Positions 23,071 through 34,148 are shown, counted from the stretch's first letter. The stretch is DNA of 34,258 bases from Pseudomonadota bacterium (GCA_026388315.1 JAPLKA010000129.1:1-34258), one strand, 5' to 3'. Made by a program: numbers and translations. Notes: generated by a model not told the origin, from the letters alone.

Positions 23071-24276
23071 TTACAGGTTATTTAAAATATGGCCAAGCTT
23101 CTTCTGCTTGGTCTTCAGATATGCAATATTGTCTTTTGTGGGTGATATTTCAAGGGGAACTCTCTCAGCAACAGTAAGCCCATACCCTTCAAGTCCCTTT
23201 ATCTTCCTTGGATTATTTGTGAGCAATCTCATCTTTCTTACACCAATGTCATTTAATATCTGGGCGCCAATGCCATAATCCCTTAAATCCGGGGAAAAAC
23301 CAAGGGCAATATTCGCCTCAACTGTATCGTGCCCAAGGTCTTGAAGGTTATACGCTTTCAGTTTATTCAACAGTCCGATCCCCCTGCCCTCCTGCCTCAT
23401 GTAAAGAAAGACACCTTTGCCCTCCTTTTCGATCATTTTCAATGCAGAATGCAGTTGATCACCGCAATCGCATCGCATTGACCCGAGCACGTCTCCGGTA
23501 AAACATTCAGAATGAACCCTCACGAGAACGTTATCATCCGGTGAAATATCACCTTTTACAAGTGCCAGGTGCGTCTTTTTATCTAAGTCGTTCTCATAGC
23601 ATATGAGCCTGAATTCACCACCGTACCGCGTGGGGATCCTCGTTTCAGTAACGCGCCTCACTAATTTCTCATTCTTTGTCTTATATTTAATCAAATCTGC
23701 AATGCTGACAATTTTCAATCCGTGTTTTTCTGCAAATATCTCCAGGTCTGGAAGTCGTGCCATAGTACCGTCTTCCTTCATAACCTCGCATATAACTCCC
23801 GAAGGTTTCAGCCCTGCAAGCTTTGCCAGGTCCATCGATGCTTCGGTATGTCCGACCCTGACAAGCACCCCTCCATTTCGTGCCATGAGCGGGAAGATAT
23901 GGCCTGGTCTTGCCAGGTCATCAGCCGTAGCTTCATCGTCTATGGCCACCAGTATCGTCTTTGCCCTGTCATAGGCAGAAATCCCGGTGGTCACCCCTTC
24001 TTTTGCCTCTATTGATACCGTAAAGGCAGTGTTATACGGAGAGGTGTTCTCCTGAACCATGAGGGGAAGATCGAGGCGCCTTGCCCTTTCCTCGGTCAGG
24101 GAGAGACATATAAGTCCACAGGCATATCTTGCCATAAATGTTATTGCCTCAGGAGTTGCTTTCTCTGCGGCAACCATTACATCCCCTTCATTTTCCCTGT
24201 CTTCATCATCAACAATGATGACCATTTTGCCTTCACGAACATCGTCAATAATATCTTCAATTCTCGAAATCGCCAT
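23071..24276 (-). CDS. ribBA: Bifunctional DHBP synthase / GTP cyclohydrolase II
   Basis: The N-terminal ~200 residues are RibB ([10 protein letters not shown] and [14 protein letters not shown]), forming dihydroxybutanone phosphate from ribulose 5-phosphate. The C-terminal ~200 are RibA with the zinc cysteines in [15 protein letters not shown] and RQEGRGIGL, opening GTP. Both active sites look complete. 401 aa is the usual fusion length. It begins three bases after ribE. Confidence 0.97.
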   Translation of the reverse strand: MAISRIEDIIDDVREGKMVIIVDDEDRENEGDVMVAAEKATPEAITFMARYACGLICLSLTEERARRLDLPLMVQENTSPYNTAFTVSIEAKEGVTTGISAYDRAKTILVAIDDEATADDLARPGHIFPLMARNGGVLVRVGHTEASMDLAKLAGLKPSGVICEVMKEDGTMARLPDLEIFAEKHGLKIVSIADLIKYKTKNEKLVRRVTETRIPTRYGGEFRLICYENDLDKKTHLALVKGDISPDDNVLVRVHSECFTGDVLGSMRCDCGDQLHSALKMIEKEGKGVFLYMRQEGRGIGLLNKLKAYNLQDLGHDTVEANIALGFSPDLRDYGIGAQILNDIGVRKMRLLTNNPRKIKGLEGYGLTVAERVPLEISPTKDNIAYLKTKQKKLGHILNNL

Positions 24277-24279
24277 TTC

Positions 24280-24927
24280 TTAATCCCCTTTTGCAAAACC
24301 ATGTTCGTAAAGGAAATTCATGTCTACACCCTTACACTGGTCCTTATTTACAAAACTCTGTACATATTTACCAATAATGTCGGCTTCTATGTTTACCTTA
24401 TCACGAAGGCTTCTATCGCCTATTGTAGTTTTAGAGGCCGTGTATGGAATTATATTAACTGTAATAATATTACCATGTTGCTCGTTTACAGTCAAACTTA
24501 TTCCGTCTATGGCAATAGATCCCTTCTTAACAAGATATTGAGAAGCATCCGGGGGAATTTCCACCTCCAGCTTTATCGAATCCCCTTCTTTCTTCATATT
24601 GACTATCGTTCCCATCCCATCGATATGACCCATGACAAAATGGCCGCCGAATCTTCCACCGGCACTTATCGCCCTTTCAATATTCACCCTGCTTCCCGCC
24701 TTTTTATGCTGGAGTGTCGTCAATTTTAACGTTTCAAGTGAGGCATCGGCATGGAGCATATCATTCTCCACCTTTGTTGCCGTTAAACAGACGCCATCAA
24801 TTGCTACACTATCGCCTTCCCGTACGCCTCCGTTCAGGAGTTTTGTGGCAACCTTAAGCTCCCACTTTCCGCCCGTCCTGTTGATACCGACTATTTTTCC
24901 AATATCCTCAATAATCCCTGTGAACAT
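24280..24927 (-). CDS. ribE: Riboflavin synthase alpha chain
   Basis: The 215-aa protein starts with the hallmark MFTGIIEDIGKI and has two lumazine-binding repeats, each with a GHFVMGHIDG- or GDSVAIDGVCLT-type segment. It dismutates two lumazines into riboflavin. The start overlaps the ribD end by 20 bases. Confidence 0.96.
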   Translation of the reverse strand: MFTGIIEDIGKIVGINRTGGKWELKVATKLLNGGVREGDSVAIDGVCLTATKVENDMLHADASLETLKLTTLQHKKAGSRVNIERAISAGGRFGGHFVMGHIDGMGTIVNMKKEGDSIKLEVEIPPDASQYLVKKGSIAIDGISLTVNEQHGNIITVNIIPYTASKTTIGDRSLRDKVNIEADIIGKYVQSFVNKDQCKGVDMNFLYEHGFAKGD

Positions 24928-26011
24928 ATCCCTCTATATATATATCCTCTTTAAACCGTTTAATTGCGGATATATCAATTTTATGTGCATCTTTTAAAAA
25001 ATCTATCCCTTTACCGCCTATAAGGTTTAATGCGCCCTTGCCGCCTATGATAATAGGGGCATAGAACAAGAGGATTTTATCCATGAGCCCTTCTCTCAGA
25101 AGACTGCTGTTTGTTTCGCCACCACCCTCAACAAGAACGTTCACGATCTCTCTTCTATATAGTTCTTCACACACGTGTTTCAACGATACCCTTCCGCTCT
25201 CCTCTTTGGGAACCCCGATAATCTCCACACCCAGCGAACTCAGCTTACTGCTCTTATCATGCCTTGATTCTTCTGAGGTAAATATCCAGGTTTTATACTT
25301 CTCTGAGGTTTTAACAATATCACAGGACAAAGGTATCCTGAGCTTAGAATCAAGAATAATACGGACAGGAGTCCTGTTTGACTTCAATACCCTTGGTACA
25401 AGTAAAGGATTATCGGTAATAACCGTATTAATGCCAACCATTATACCATCCGTCATGGACCGCAGTCTGTTTACATATTTTCTCGATTCTTCATTTGAAA
25501 TCCATTTCGAATCGCATGTTTTCGTAGCAATTTTACCATCAAGGCTTACAGCGGCCTTCATGGTGAAAAAGGGTCTCTTTTTTTCCATATAAACAACAAA
25601 CGATTCATTTAACTTTCGTGCTTCCTCTTCAAGAAGGCCTACTTTTATATCAATATCTGCCTTTCTCAGCGCTTCAACGCCTTTTCCGTTTACATTCGGA
25701 TTCGGGTCAAGCATTGAGATTACTACCTTTTTAATCCCTGCCTTTTTAATTGCATCAACACAGGGGGGTGTTCTTCCGGTATGCGTACATGGCTCGAGAT
25801 TTATATAAAGCGCCGAACCCAGCGCCTCTCCTTTCGCATCGGCAATAGCATTCACCTCTGCATGAGGAAGGCCTGCCTTTTTATGATAACCCTTACCGAT
25901 GATCTTTTTCGATTTTACTAAAACCGCGCCTACCATCGGATTCGGGGATGTTGAACCAATACCTCTTTTAGCAAGGGAAAGCGCCATGCGCATATATTCT
26001 TCTTCTTTCAC
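24908..26011 (-). CDS. ribD: Bifunctional pyrimidine deaminase/reductase
   Basis: The N-terminal deaminase domain has His50 and Glu52 (HAEVNA) and zinc ligands Cys75 and Cys84 (EPCTHTGRTPPC). The C-terminal reductase domain shows KAAVSLDGKIAT, IMVGINTVITDNP and NVLVEGGGETNSSLL. Together they perform the second and third steps from GTP to riboflavin. 367 aa is normal. It begins 27 bases after nrdR, which leaves no room for an FMN riboswitch directly in front. Confidence 0.97.
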   Translation of the reverse strand: MKEEEYMRMALSLAKRGIGSTSPNPMVGAVLVKSKKIIGKGYHKKAGLPHAEVNAIADAKGEALGSALYINLEPCTHTGRTPPCVDAIKKAGIKKVVISMLDPNPNVNGKGVEALRKADIDIKVGLLEEEARKLNESFVVYMEKKRPFFTMKAAVSLDGKIATKTCDSKWISNEESRKYVNRLRSMTDGIMVGINTVITDNPLLVPRVLKSNRTPVRIILDSKLRIPLSCDIVKTSEKYKTWIFTSEESRHDKSSKLSSLGVEIIGVPKEESGRVSLKHVCEELYRREIVNVLVEGGGETNSSLLREGLMDKILLFYAPIIIGGKGALNLIGGKGIDFLKDAHKIDISAIKRFKEDIYIEGYVHRDY

Positions 26012-26038
26012 ATCATTAACCCCTCAATTGACTCTTTA

Positions 26039-26503
26039 CTATTGTTCCCCTTTTTTTATGAGAAGGTCTTTCAACTCTTCCATAAACTCATTTATATCCC
26101 TGAACTGCCTGTATACTGAAGCGAATCTTACATATGCCACTTCATCAAGCTTTCTTAGCTCTTCCATCACCATTTCGCCAATCTCTGCACCTTTTATTTC
26201 CCTCTCGCCCTTTTCGAGGAGATTATACTCAATCCGTGAGACTATTTTTTCAAGATTCGTTATACTGATTGGCCTCTTCTCGCATGCCTTCTTTAAGCCA
26301 TTTAAAATTTTTGCCCTGTCAAAAACTTCCCTCCGCCCATCTTTTTTTATAACAAGGGGAAGGCCTTCTTCAATCCGCTCAGCTGTGGTAAAGCGTTTTC
26401 CGCATTTAAGACACTCCCGGCGCCTTCGTATGGCATCCAGTTCCTTGCTTACTCTTGAATCAAGGACTTTACTCTCTGAATCATCACAGTAAGGACATTT
26501 CAT
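26039..26503 (-). CDS. nrdR: Ribonucleotide reductase repressor NrdR
   Basis: The zinc ribbon is intact (Cys3, Cys6, Cys31, Cys34; CPYC ... CLKC) and is followed by an ATP-cone domain (residues ~45-135, starting [16 protein letters not shown]). The 154-aa protein senses ATP/dATP and represses ribonucleotide reductase operons. NrdR next to a dCMP deaminase and glyA gives a nucleotide theme. The start overlaps the deaminase stop by four bases. Confidence 0.97.
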   Translation of the reverse strand: MKCPYCDDSESKVLDSRVSKELDAIRRRRECLKCGKRFTTAERIEEGLPLVIKKDGRREVFDRAKILNGLKKACEKRPISITNLEKIVSRIEYNLLEKGEREIKGAEIGEMVMEELRKLDEVAYVRFASVYRQFRDINEFMEELKDLLIKKGEQ

Positions 26504-26958
26504 GTTTTCATTTCCACTTTCTTCAAAACTATTCCCGATTCATTTACAAGTTCCATGGCGAGATCATCAGAATAACCGTCAAGATAAAAAACCCTTGTAA
26601 TCCCGGCGTTGATAATCATTTTTATGCATATTGAACATGGAAGGTGTGTCGAATAGATGTCGGCTCCATTTATACTGACACCGTGGTATGCAGCCTGAAT
26701 GATGGCATTCTGTTCGGCATGTAAGCCTCTGCATAACTCATGTCTCTCTCCTGATGCTACATTTAATCTTTCCCGCAAGCATCCGGAGTCGATGCAATGT
26801 GTTAAACCAATTGGGGCACCATTATAACCGGTTGAGAGAATTCTTTTGTCTTTTACCGCTACTGCCCCGACATTTCTTCTTTTACATGTAGACCTTTTCG
26901 ATACTATTCCCGCAATCTCCATGAAGTAAACATCCCATGTAGGGCGATCTTTTTTCAT
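26500..26958 (-). CDS. Deoxycytidylate deaminase (ComEB-like)
   Basis: The 152-aa protein has the zinc-binding cytidine/deoxycytidylate deaminase motifs: His80 and Glu82 (HAEQNAI) and Cys108 and Cys111 (PCSIC). The insert with Cys25, Cys55 and Cys60 matches the second zinc site of dCMP deaminases. It makes dUMP from dCMP for thymidylate synthesis. The gene overlaps glyA by four bases. Confidence 0.93.
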   Translation of the reverse strand: MKKDRPTWDVYFMEIAGIVSKRSTCKRRNVGAVAVKDKRILSTGYNGAPIGLTHCIDSGCLRERLNVASGERHELCRGLHAEQNAIIQAAYHGVSINGADIYSTHLPCSICIKMIINAGITRVFYLDGYSDDLAMELVNESGIVLKKVEMKT

Positions 26959-28205
26959 ATCTGATATATGCGGGAATAAAAGGGGAACTTCTTACATAAG
27001 GCTTTTACTTCTTCTTTTATTTCAAGGTGTAACGATTCATTGTCAATTTCTTTCAATGCTCTATCGATGAGATCACATATTAATTCCATCTCGTTTTCTT
27101 TCATCCCTCGGGTTGTTATTGCCGGAGTCCCTATTCTGATACCGCTTGCCACATTAGGGCTCTTGGTATCAAAGGGGATCAGGTTTTTATTCACCATAAT
27201 ACCGCTTCTCTCAAGGGCCTCCTGTGCCACCATTCCCGTTATTCCCTTGCTTGACAACAGGTCGACGAGAAAAAGATGATTGTCGGTTCCGCCTGACACC
27301 ATTCTGTAACCACGCTTTTGCATGCAGTTACTCAGGTATTTAGCATTACGTATGATCTGTGCCTGATATTCTTTGAACTCCTCACTCATGGCATTTTTTA
27401 ACGCAACGGCCTTTGCGGCAATCACATGCATGAGTGGCCCGCCCTGGATACCAGGAAAAACAGCAGAGTCAATTTTTTTTGCAAATTGTTTTTTGCAGAG
27501 TATCAAGCCTCCCCGTGGTCCACGGAGCGTTTTGTGTGTCGTTGTAGTAACAAAATCTGCATATTCTACGGGGCTCTGGTGCCATCCGGCAACCACAAGA
27601 CCTGCAATATGCGCAATATCTGCCATGAGATAGGCGCCTGCTTCGTCTGCAATCTCTCTGAATTTTTTAAAATCAATAATCCTCGGGTAGGCACTTGCAC
27701 CGGCAATGATCATCTTTGGTTTTTCACGAAGGGCAATTCGCCTGATCTCATCATAGTCCAGTATCTCGTCTTTGCTTGAAACGGTATAGCCGAGCGCCCT
27801 GTAAAACTTGCCTGAAAAACTCACTTTTGCACCATGGGTAAGGTGTCCGCCGTGGGCTATATCCATACCGAGGATTGTATCGCCTATGTTGAGGACAGCA
27901 TAAAAAACAGCCATGTTTGCAGAGGAACCGGAGTGCGGCTGGACATTTGCATGTTCAGCCTTAAATAATGCCTTCGCCCTTTCTATGGCAATATCTTCTA
28001 TCTCATCGTAAAATGTGCACCCGCTGTAGTACCGCTTTGTGGGATACCCTTCAGCATATTTATTTGTTAACACACAGCCCTGTGCCTCAAGGATTTCTTC
28101 ATCTACGTAATTCTCGGATGCTATAAGGATAAGGCTGTATTCTTCCCTTTCGGTTTCCTTTCTTATGAGCCTGTATATTTCGCTGTCTTTCTCTGCAAGT
28201 TTCAT
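26955..28205 (-). CDS. glyA: Serine hydroxymethyltransferase
   Basis: The 416-aa PLP enzyme carries the Schiff-base Lys225 in [13 protein letters not shown] and the family phrases [10 protein letters not shown]-like [16 protein letters not shown] and [17 protein letters not shown]. It converts serine to glycine and methylene-tetrahydrofolate, feeding thymidylate and purine synthesis. It starts 28 bases after rpiB. Confidence 0.98.
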   Translation of the reverse strand: MKLAEKDSEIYRLIRKETEREEYSLILIASENYVDEEILEAQGCVLTNKYAEGYPTKRYYSGCTFYDEIEDIAIERAKALFKAEHANVQPHSGSSANMAVFYAVLNIGDTILGMDIAHGGHLTHGAKVSFSGKFYRALGYTVSSKDEILDYDEIRRIALREKPKMIIAGASAYPRIIDFKKFREIADEAGAYLMADIAHIAGLVVAGWHQSPVEYADFVTTTTHKTLRGPRGGLILCKKQFAKKIDSAVFPGIQGGPLMHVIAAKAVALKNAMSEEFKEYQAQIIRNAKYLSNCMQKRGYRMVSGGTDNHLFLVDLLSSKGITGMVAQEALERSGIMVNKNLIPFDTKSPNVASGIRIGTPAITTRGMKENEMELICDLIDRALKEIDNESLHLEIKEEVKALCKKFPFYSRIYQI

Positions 28206-28233
28206 TTCTTCTATGATTTTCCTTGTTTTCTCG

Positions 28234-28683
28234 TTACTTCAAATGCTCCGCTTCATATTGCATTATCTTCTCAATTCTCTTTTCGTGCCTGCCGCCTTCG
28301 AATAATGTATTGAGCCAGACATTTACAATCTCTTCTGCAAGCCCTTGGCCAGTAACCCTGGAGCCAAGAACAAGTATATTGGCATCGAGGTGTTTCCGGC
28401 TCTGCATGGCAGTGTACAGATCAAAAGCTAATGAAGCTCTGATCCCTTTTACCTTGTTCGCCACAATGCTCATGCCAACACCCGTACCACATATGAGGAT
28501 TCCCCTATCAACCTCTCCCCCGGATACAAGGTTCGCAACCTTAAAACCAAAATCGGAATAATCAACCGAGTTGCTTGTATCGGTACCTGCATCAATAAGT
28601 GCGTATCCTTTTGTCGCTAACACACGTTTGATATATTCTTTCAGCTCAAAGCCGGCATGGTCAGATCCTATGGCTAACTTCAA
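28234..28683 (-). CDS. rpiB: Ribose-5-phosphate isomerase B
   Basis: A 149-aa protein of the RpiB/LacAB family, starting [15 protein letters not shown], with Cys65 in [14 protein letters not shown] (general base) and [13 protein letters not shown]. It interconverts ribose and ribulose 5-phosphate, the latter being the RibBA substrate encoded downstream. The start overlaps the fabF stop by four bases; rpiB-glyA adjacency is a common bacterial arrangement. Confidence 0.95.
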   Translation of the reverse strand: MKLAIGSDHAGFELKEYIKRVLATKGYALIDAGTDTSNSVDYSDFGFKVANLVSGGEVDRGILICGTGVGMSIVANKVKGIRASLAFDLYTAMQSRKHLDANILVLGSRVTGQGLAEEIVNVWLNTLFEGGRHEKRIEKIMQYEAEHLK

Positions 28684-29930
28684 AACACAGGTCTCCTGAA
28701 AATAAGCGTGGAATTGGTGCCGCCAAACCCGAATGAATTCGAAAGGACTACATTTATTGTGTGGCTCCTTGCCTTATTTGGTACGTAGTCGAGGTCACAT
28801 TGAGGGTCGGGTGTCTCATAATTAATCGTGGGGGGACATACCTGATCCCTTATGCTCAGGATAGAAAAAACAGCCTCCACCGCCCCTGCCGCACCCAGTA
28901 AATGGCCTGTCATCGATTTGGTAGAACTGACAGGGATTTTATACGCCTTTTCTTTAAAAACTTCTTTTATGGCAAGCGTTTCTGTATAATCATTTAATTC
29001 CGTCGATGTACCGTGTGCATTGATATAATCTACCTCTTCCGGCGGCATTCCTGCATCCCTCAAGGCCATTCTTATACAACGTATAAAACCTTCCCCATCT
29101 GGACTTGGTGCCGTTATGTGGTATGCATCCCCGTTATATCCGTATCCAACGATTTCCGCATATATTCTGGCGCCTCTTTTCAAAGCATGTTCAAGCTCTT
29201 CCATAATGATGATGCCGCTGCCTTCTGCAACAACAAAACCATCCCGGTCCTTTTCAAAGGGGCGTGATGCCTTTTCCGGCGCATCGTTTCTCGTGGAAAG
29301 TGCCTTCATGGCATTGAAGCCTCCAACAGTTAGAGGGGTAAGATTTGCCTCTGTACCTCCTGCCACCATCACATCTGCATCGCCATACTGGATAATCCTT
29401 AGAGACTCTCCTATGCAATGTGAGCCTGTTGCACAGGCGGTCACAATACATAGATTCGGACCCTTCATCCCATGCTGGATAGCTATATGTCCGGGTGCCT
29501 CATTTGCTATAAGCATAGGAATAAAAAAGGGTGAGATCCTTCCGGGCCCTCTTTCTAACAGGATGCTGTGATATTTTTCGAGGGTCGGTAATCCTCCGAG
29601 ACCCGTACCTACAACAACCCCTGCCCTTTCAGCATTCTCTTTGCTCATATCGAGTCCGGAATCTTCAATGGCTATCTTTGTTGCAGCAAGGGCATACTGG
29701 ATGAAAAGGTCTATTCTTTTAATCTCTTTTGGTGAAATATAATCCTCAGCCTTAAAATCTCTGACCTCCCCGGCAAACTTTGTATCGTGCCGGGTCACAT
29801 CAAACCTTGTTGTTGGGGCTATTCCTGACTCACCATTGAGAATTCTCTTCCATACATTGTCTATACCTACACCGAGAGGTGTAACAAGACCAACCCCTGT
29901 CACAACGACTCTTCTTTTCAACGTATCCAC
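28680..29930 (-). CDS. fabF: 3-oxoacyl-ACP synthase II
   Basis: The 416-aa condensing enzyme has the catalytic Cys166 (TACATGSH) and the two histidines in [11 protein letters not shown] and [12 protein letters not shown]. FabF elongates acyl-ACP with malonyl-ACP. It follows acpP by eight bases, the usual acpP-fabF order. Confidence 0.97.
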   Translation of the reverse strand: MDTLKRRVVVTGVGLVTPLGVGIDNVWKRILNGESGIAPTTRFDVTRHDTKFAGEVRDFKAEDYISPKEIKRIDLFIQYALAATKIAIEDSGLDMSKENAERAGVVVGTGLGGLPTLEKYHSILLERGPGRISPFFIPMLIANEAPGHIAIQHGMKGPNLCIVTACATGSHCIGESLRIIQYGDADVMVAGGTEANLTPLTVGGFNAMKALSTRNDAPEKASRPFEKDRDGFVVAEGSGIIIMEELEHALKRGARIYAEIVGYGYNGDAYHITAPSPDGEGFIRCIRMALRDAGMPPEEVDYINAHGTSTELNDYTETLAIKEVFKEKAYKIPVSSTKSMTGHLLGAAGAVEAVFSILSIRDQVCPPTINYETPDPQCDLDYVPNKARSHTINVVLSNSFGFGGTNSTLIFRRPVF

Positions 29931-29938
29931 CTCTTATT

Positions 29939-30190
<252 letters not shown>

Positions 30191-30228
30191 CTAATTTTTT
30201 AAAAACAGCCATTAGTTGCCGGCCATTA

Positions 30229-30954
30229 TTACATATGCAAACCACCGTTAACATTTATCACCTCCCCTGTAATATAACTTCCGTAATCTGAAAGCAGGAA
30301 ATATACCACATAAGCCACATTCAAGGGGTCACCAAATTTTTTCATAGGAATTGCTTTTAGCATCTCTTCTTTTGCCCTGTCATCTAAAGCATCCGTCATT
30401 TTCGTTTTAATAAATCCAGGGGCAATTGCGTTTACCCTGATTCCCCTCTCCCCGTATTCCTTTGCAACAGTTTTTGTAAAACCGATAATGCCTGCCTTGC
30501 TTGCAGCATAGTTTGCCTGGCCGGCATTCCCCATGACGCCTGCAATGGATGAGATATTTACAATAGAGCCGCCCGTCTTCAACATGTGTCTGATAACAAA
30601 CCTGGTGCAGTTAAAAACACTTTTAAGGTTTACCTGCATTACCCTGTCCCAATCGTCTTCCTTCATCCGTAATAACAACTTGTCTATAGTAATCCCTGCA
30701 TTATTCACCAGGTTATTAATCTTTCCCATCTTTTTTAACACATTTTCAACGCCCTCTTCAACAGCATGAAAATCTGACACATCCACACTAAAAAACTCGG
30801 CAGACACCCCCTTTGAACGCATCACTTCTACTGCTTCATTTCCATCAAGAATATCAAATATGGCGATATTCCCGCCTTTTTCTGCAAGAAACTCTGCTAT
30901 ACATCTGCCGATACCCTGCGAACCACCGGTAACTATTGTAATGGTGTCTTTCAC
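30229..30954 (-). CDS. fabG: 3-oxoacyl-ACP reductase
   Basis: A 241-aa short-chain dehydrogenase with the NAD(P) motif TGGSQGIG (9-16), NNAG (84-87), catalytic Ser136, Tyr149 and Lys153 (NYAASKAG), and the family C-terminus VINVNGGLHM. It reduces 3-oxoacyl-ACP in fatty acid elongation. The start overlaps the fabD stop by four bases. Confidence 0.96.
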   Translation of the reverse strand: MKDTITIVTGGSQGIGRCIAEFLAEKGGNIAIFDILDGNEAVEVMRSKGVSAEFFSVDVSDFHAVEEGVENVLKKMGKINNLVNNAGITIDKLLLRMKEDDWDRVMQVNLKSVFNCTRFVIRHMLKTGGSIVNISSIAGVMGNAGQANYAASKAGIIGFTKTVAKEYGERGIRVNAIAPGFIKTKMTDALDDRAKEEMLKAIPMKKFGDPLNVAYVVYFLLSDYGSYITGEVINVNGGLHM

Positions 30955-31889
30955 GATATAGCTCCTTTCAATGCTTCAATATCCTCAATTTCTTCCACGT
31001 TGTAGCATGGAATATCCGGCGCTATTCTCTTTATCAGATTCGAAAGGACCTTCTGCGGGCCCACCTCCAAAAACACCTCCACACCTTCTTTTGCCATTCT
31101 CTTTACACAACTTTCCCATAAAACAGGTGAAAACATCTGTCTGTAAAGCTTGTCCTGGATTCTATTCTTATCCTGTTCAGGAACAGCATCCACGTTACAA
31201 ACAACGGGCATAAGCATATCGTTTTTTGAAATTTTGCTCAACTCTTCTTTTAATTTCTCTGCAGCTTTCCCCATGAGCGGGCTATGAAAAGGGCCTGAAA
31301 CATTTAAAAAAACTGCCTTCCTGTACCCTATACCCTTTAACCTCTCTACGCTTTCTTTCAGGGCATCAACATCCCCTGACAATACAACCTGCTCGGAAGA
31401 ATTGAGATTAGCCGGCACAGCAACATAATCGCCATGAGAAACCTCTTTCAAAACAGGTTCTACTTTATCCATGACTGCACCAATCAGAGCCACCATGCCA
31501 CCTTTTCCTTTGGGGCAGGCATCCTCCATGAGCAGGCCTCTCTTCCTGGTTATCTTTAATGCATCCTCAAAGGTAAAAAAACCACTGGCAAGCAAAGCCG
31601 TATATTCGCCGAGACTGTGCCCGGCAAAAAGAAATGGCTTAATGCCTGTCTCTTTCTCCAGTACCTGCCAGACAGCATAACTTACCATGAGCAAAGAAGG
31701 CTGGGTATTGTACGTCTGTCTTAACTCGTCCTCGGGTCCCTCAAAGCACAGGTTTGTGATGGGGAAATCAAGTATATCATCTGCCATTTTAAACAGTTGT
31801 TTGACACTATCAAATTGGTCGTAGAGTTTTTTCCCCATACCAACATGTTGTGAACCCTGCCCCGGAAAAACAACACCTACTCTCTTCAT
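30951..31889 (-). CDS. fabD: Malonyl-CoA:ACP transacylase
   Basis: The 312-aa protein has VFPGQGSQHVGMG at the N-terminus and the nucleophile Ser92 in AGHSLGEYTAL, plus the later His in SGPFHSPLM. ATG 31889 preceded by GGAGAG is preferred to an in-frame GTG four codons upstream, which has no ribosome site. Confidence 0.96.
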   Translation of the reverse strand: MKRVGVVFPGQGSQHVGMGKKLYDQFDSVKQLFKMADDILDFPITNLCFEGPEDELRQTYNTQPSLLMVSYAVWQVLEKETGIKPFLFAGHSLGEYTALLASGFFTFEDALKITRKRGLLMEDACPKGKGGMVALIGAVMDKVEPVLKEVSHGDYVAVPANLNSSEQVVLSGDVDALKESVERLKGIGYRKAVFLNVSGPFHSPLMGKAAEKLKEELSKISKNDMLMPVVCNVDAVPEQDKNRIQDKLYRQMFSPVLWESCVKRMAKEGVEVFLEVGPQKVLSNLIKRIAPDIPCYNVEEIEDIEALKGAIS

Positions 31890-31940
31890 ACATCTCTCCA
31901 CATGTTATTATGAGCTTTTTATTTTGATCTTAATTTACAA

Positions 31941-31963
31941 CTCAAAACTCAAAACTCAAAACT
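31941..31963. repeat. CTCAAAA heptamers between genes
   Basis: Three exact copies (31941-31947, 31948-31954, 31955-31961) lie in the 78-base gap between the acyl-CoA dehydrogenase stop and the fabD start. Same 7-base period as the repeats at 3099, 19837 and 20035. Confidence 0.8.
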
Positions 31964-31967
31964 GTCT

Positions 31968-33131
31968 TTACTTTTTCCTCTTCGATGCCGCCTCTTTAAT
32001 GAGTTCGAGGGAAATTACGTTTCTCTGAATCTGATTTGTACCTTCATAAATCTGGAGTATTTTTGCATCCCTCATCATCTTTTCAACAGGATATTCCTTC
32101 ATGTAACCGTAGCCTCCAAATATCTGGATCGCATCGACGGTTACCTTCATCGCTACATCACTCGGGAAAACCTTGGCCATGGCCGAAACCTTTGAAAAAT
32201 CCTTTGGATTGCTGTCAATATGCCTGGCAACCGCATACACAAGGGCGCGGGCAGCTTCAACCTGCATTGCCATGTCGGCAAGCATATGCTGAATTGCCTG
32301 GAATGAGATGATTTTCCTTTCGAACTGTTCCCTTACCCTCGCGTAACTTACTGCTGCCTCCAGCGCACCCTGGGCAACTCCCACTGCCTGGGCTCCTATG
32401 CCGGGCCTCGTTCTGTCAAAGGTCCTCATGACAAGGATAAAACCCAATCCCTCCCTACCTATAACATTTTCTTTAGGAACTTTGCAATCCTGAAATACAA
32501 GCTCTCGTGTCGCAGAAGCCCTGATACCAAGCTTGTTCTCCTTTTTTCCAAACGAAAAACCTTCCATGCCCTTTTCAACAATAAAGGCTGTTGCGCCTCT
32601 CCCGCCTTTGCTTTTGTCGGTCATTGCTACAACACTGTAAATCTCTGCCTCTCCGCCGTTTGTAATCCACTGCTTTGTGCCGTTAAGGATATATTCATTT
32701 CCAACCTTTTTTGCCTCGGTCCTTATACCCTGAGCATCACTTCCTGCGTTTGCCTCGGTCAACCCGAAAGCCCCGAGTTTCCTTCCACTCGCTATCTCAG
32801 GAATATATTTCTTTTTCTGTTCTTCTGAACCACCAAGCAGAATAGGATATGCACCGAGAAGACTCGCCGCATAACTCACTGAAACACCGAGGCACGCCCT
32901 GCTCAATTCCTCGACAACAATACAGTTCTCAAAGGTTCCACCGCCTATTCCTCCGTATTCTTCGGGTATATTTACACCAAAAAGACCTGTTTCCGCACAG
33001 GTTTTCATAATACTCCATGGAAATTCCTGTTTTTCATCAAGTTCCGCCCTTATGGGGACAACCTTTTCCTCTGCAATCCTTCGGGCCAATGTTTGAATAT
33101 GCTTTTGTTCTTCTGTTAAGAAGTAATCCAT
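31968..33131 (-). CDS. Acyl-CoA dehydrogenase in the fatty-acid-synthesis cluster
   Basis: A 387-aa flavoenzyme with the family motifs FGLTEANAGSDA and KQWITNGGEA, FAD contacts near QIFGGYGYMKEYPVEKMMRDAK, and the catalytic base Glu363 in YEGTNQIQR. It oxidises an acyl-CoA to the enoyl-CoA with an electron-transfer flavoprotein; by sequence it is of the short/medium-chain or butyryl-CoA type. It begins one base after the plsX stop, with its AAGGAG ribosome site inside plsX. It stands where fabH is usually found (plsX-fabH-fabD), and no fabH is in the window. Its substrate is unknown. Confidence 0.93.
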   Translation of the reverse strand: MDYFLTEEQKHIQTLARRIAEEKVVPIRAELDEKQEFPWSIMKTCAETGLFGVNIPEEYGGIGGGTFENCIVVEELSRACLGVSVSYAASLLGAYPILLGGSEEQKKKYIPEIASGRKLGAFGLTEANAGSDAQGIRTEAKKVGNEYILNGTKQWITNGGEAEIYSVVAMTDKSKGGRGATAFIVEKGMEGFSFGKKENKLGIRASATRELVFQDCKVPKENVIGREGLGFILVMRTFDRTRPGIGAQAVGVAQGALEAAVSYARVREQFERKIISFQAIQHMLADMAMQVEAARALVYAVARHIDSNPKDFSKVSAMAKVFPSDVAMKVTVDAIQIFGGYGYMKEYPVEKMMRDAKILQIYEGTNQIQRNVISLELIKEAASKRKK

Positions 33132-33132
33132 T

Positions 33133-34143
33133 TCATCTCTCCTTTATCCGCTGAAGTGACTGATAACTTTGTATTTTCTCTTTGATGGCATTATTTAATC
33201 CTTTTTCTACAAAACCCTTTGCCATTCCAATGGCGTTCTTTATGGCCTTTTCATTTGATCTTCCGTGACATATGACGCAGACACCATCTACCCCGAGAAG
33301 GGGCGCCCCACCGTATTCGGAAAAATCTATTCTCCGGCGAAGCTCTTTGAACACATCCTTCATAAAAAAATAACCGATCTTTCCCCGGAGACTTTTACCG
33401 ATATTATCTTTGAAAAATGTCATTAATACCTCTGCCACACCCTCACTTACCTTCAAGACTACATTCCCTACAAAACCGTCTGTCACAACGACATCAGCAT
33501 TGCCTTTATACATATCCATGCCTTCCACATACCCGATATAATTTAAATCAAGGTCTTTCACAATGGCATGCGCTTCCCTTGTCAGCTCATTCCCCTTCGT
33601 CTCTTCTTCCGCATTACTCAGGATGCCAACCCGCGGAGCCTCAATTCCAAGAACACTCCTTGCAAAGGCATCGCCCATAACAGCAAACTGGGCAAGATGT
33701 CCGGGCTTACAATCAACATTTCCTCCCGCATCAAGAAGGATCGATATACCGCCTTTTACGTTCGGGTTTAACGTTGCTATCGCAGGTCTGTCAACTGACT
33801 GAAACCTCCCAAGCGTAAAGATGGCAAAAGCCATTGCCGCTCCGGAATTGCCCGCCGTAACAACACCCTGCACTTTATCTTCCTTGAGTAACTCAAAGGC
33901 CTTATTCATGGAAGATTCTCTTTTTTTCCTCAGGGCAGTTGAAGGAGATACATCCATCTCCACATATGTTGAGGTATGGACAATTTCAATACCTTCTGAA
34001 TTACCTATTAAGGGCCTTATAACATTTTCATCGCCCAGAAGGACTACATCAGCCAACCCCTCCCTGCATGCCAGTTCTGCCCCTTTCACAACAGCATGGG
34101 GGGCAAAATCCCCTCCCATCGCATCAACCGCTATCTTTACCAT
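33133..34143 (-). CDS. plsX: Phosphate acyltransferase PlsX
   Basis: The 336-aa protein starts MVKIAVDAMGGDFAP and contains the family segments SSMNKAFELLKEDKVQGVVTAGNSGA-type loop, ILLDAGGNVDCKP and VVVTDGFVGNVVLK. PlsX makes acyl phosphate from acyl-ACP for phospholipid synthesis and is usually encoded next to rpmF and the fab genes, as here. Confidence 0.96.
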   Translation of the reverse strand: MVKIAVDAMGGDFAPHAVVKGAELACREGLADVVLLGDENVIRPLIGNSEGIEIVHTSTYVEMDVSPSTALRKKRESSMNKAFELLKEDKVQGVVTAGNSGAAMAFAIFTLGRFQSVDRPAIATLNPNVKGGISILLDAGGNVDCKPGHLAQFAVMGDAFARSVLGIEAPRVGILSNAEEETKGNELTREAHAIVKDLDLNYIGYVEGMDMYKGNADVVVTDGFVGNVVLKVSEGVAEVLMTFFKDNIGKSLRGKIGYFFMKDVFKELRRRIDFSEYGGAPLLGVDGVCVICHGRSNEKAIKNAIGMAKGFVEKGLNNAIKEKIQSYQSLQRIKER

Positions 34144-34148
34144 TGATG

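Noticed and set aside
26012-26038. FMN riboswitch before ribD
   Set aside because: Only 27 bases separate nrdR and ribD, too short for the RFN element, and none of its conserved parts is seen nearby.
25083-26492. Long plus-strand frames opposite ribD and nrdR
   Set aside because: Both lie antisense to clearly identified enzymes with complete motifs and have no ribosome sites.
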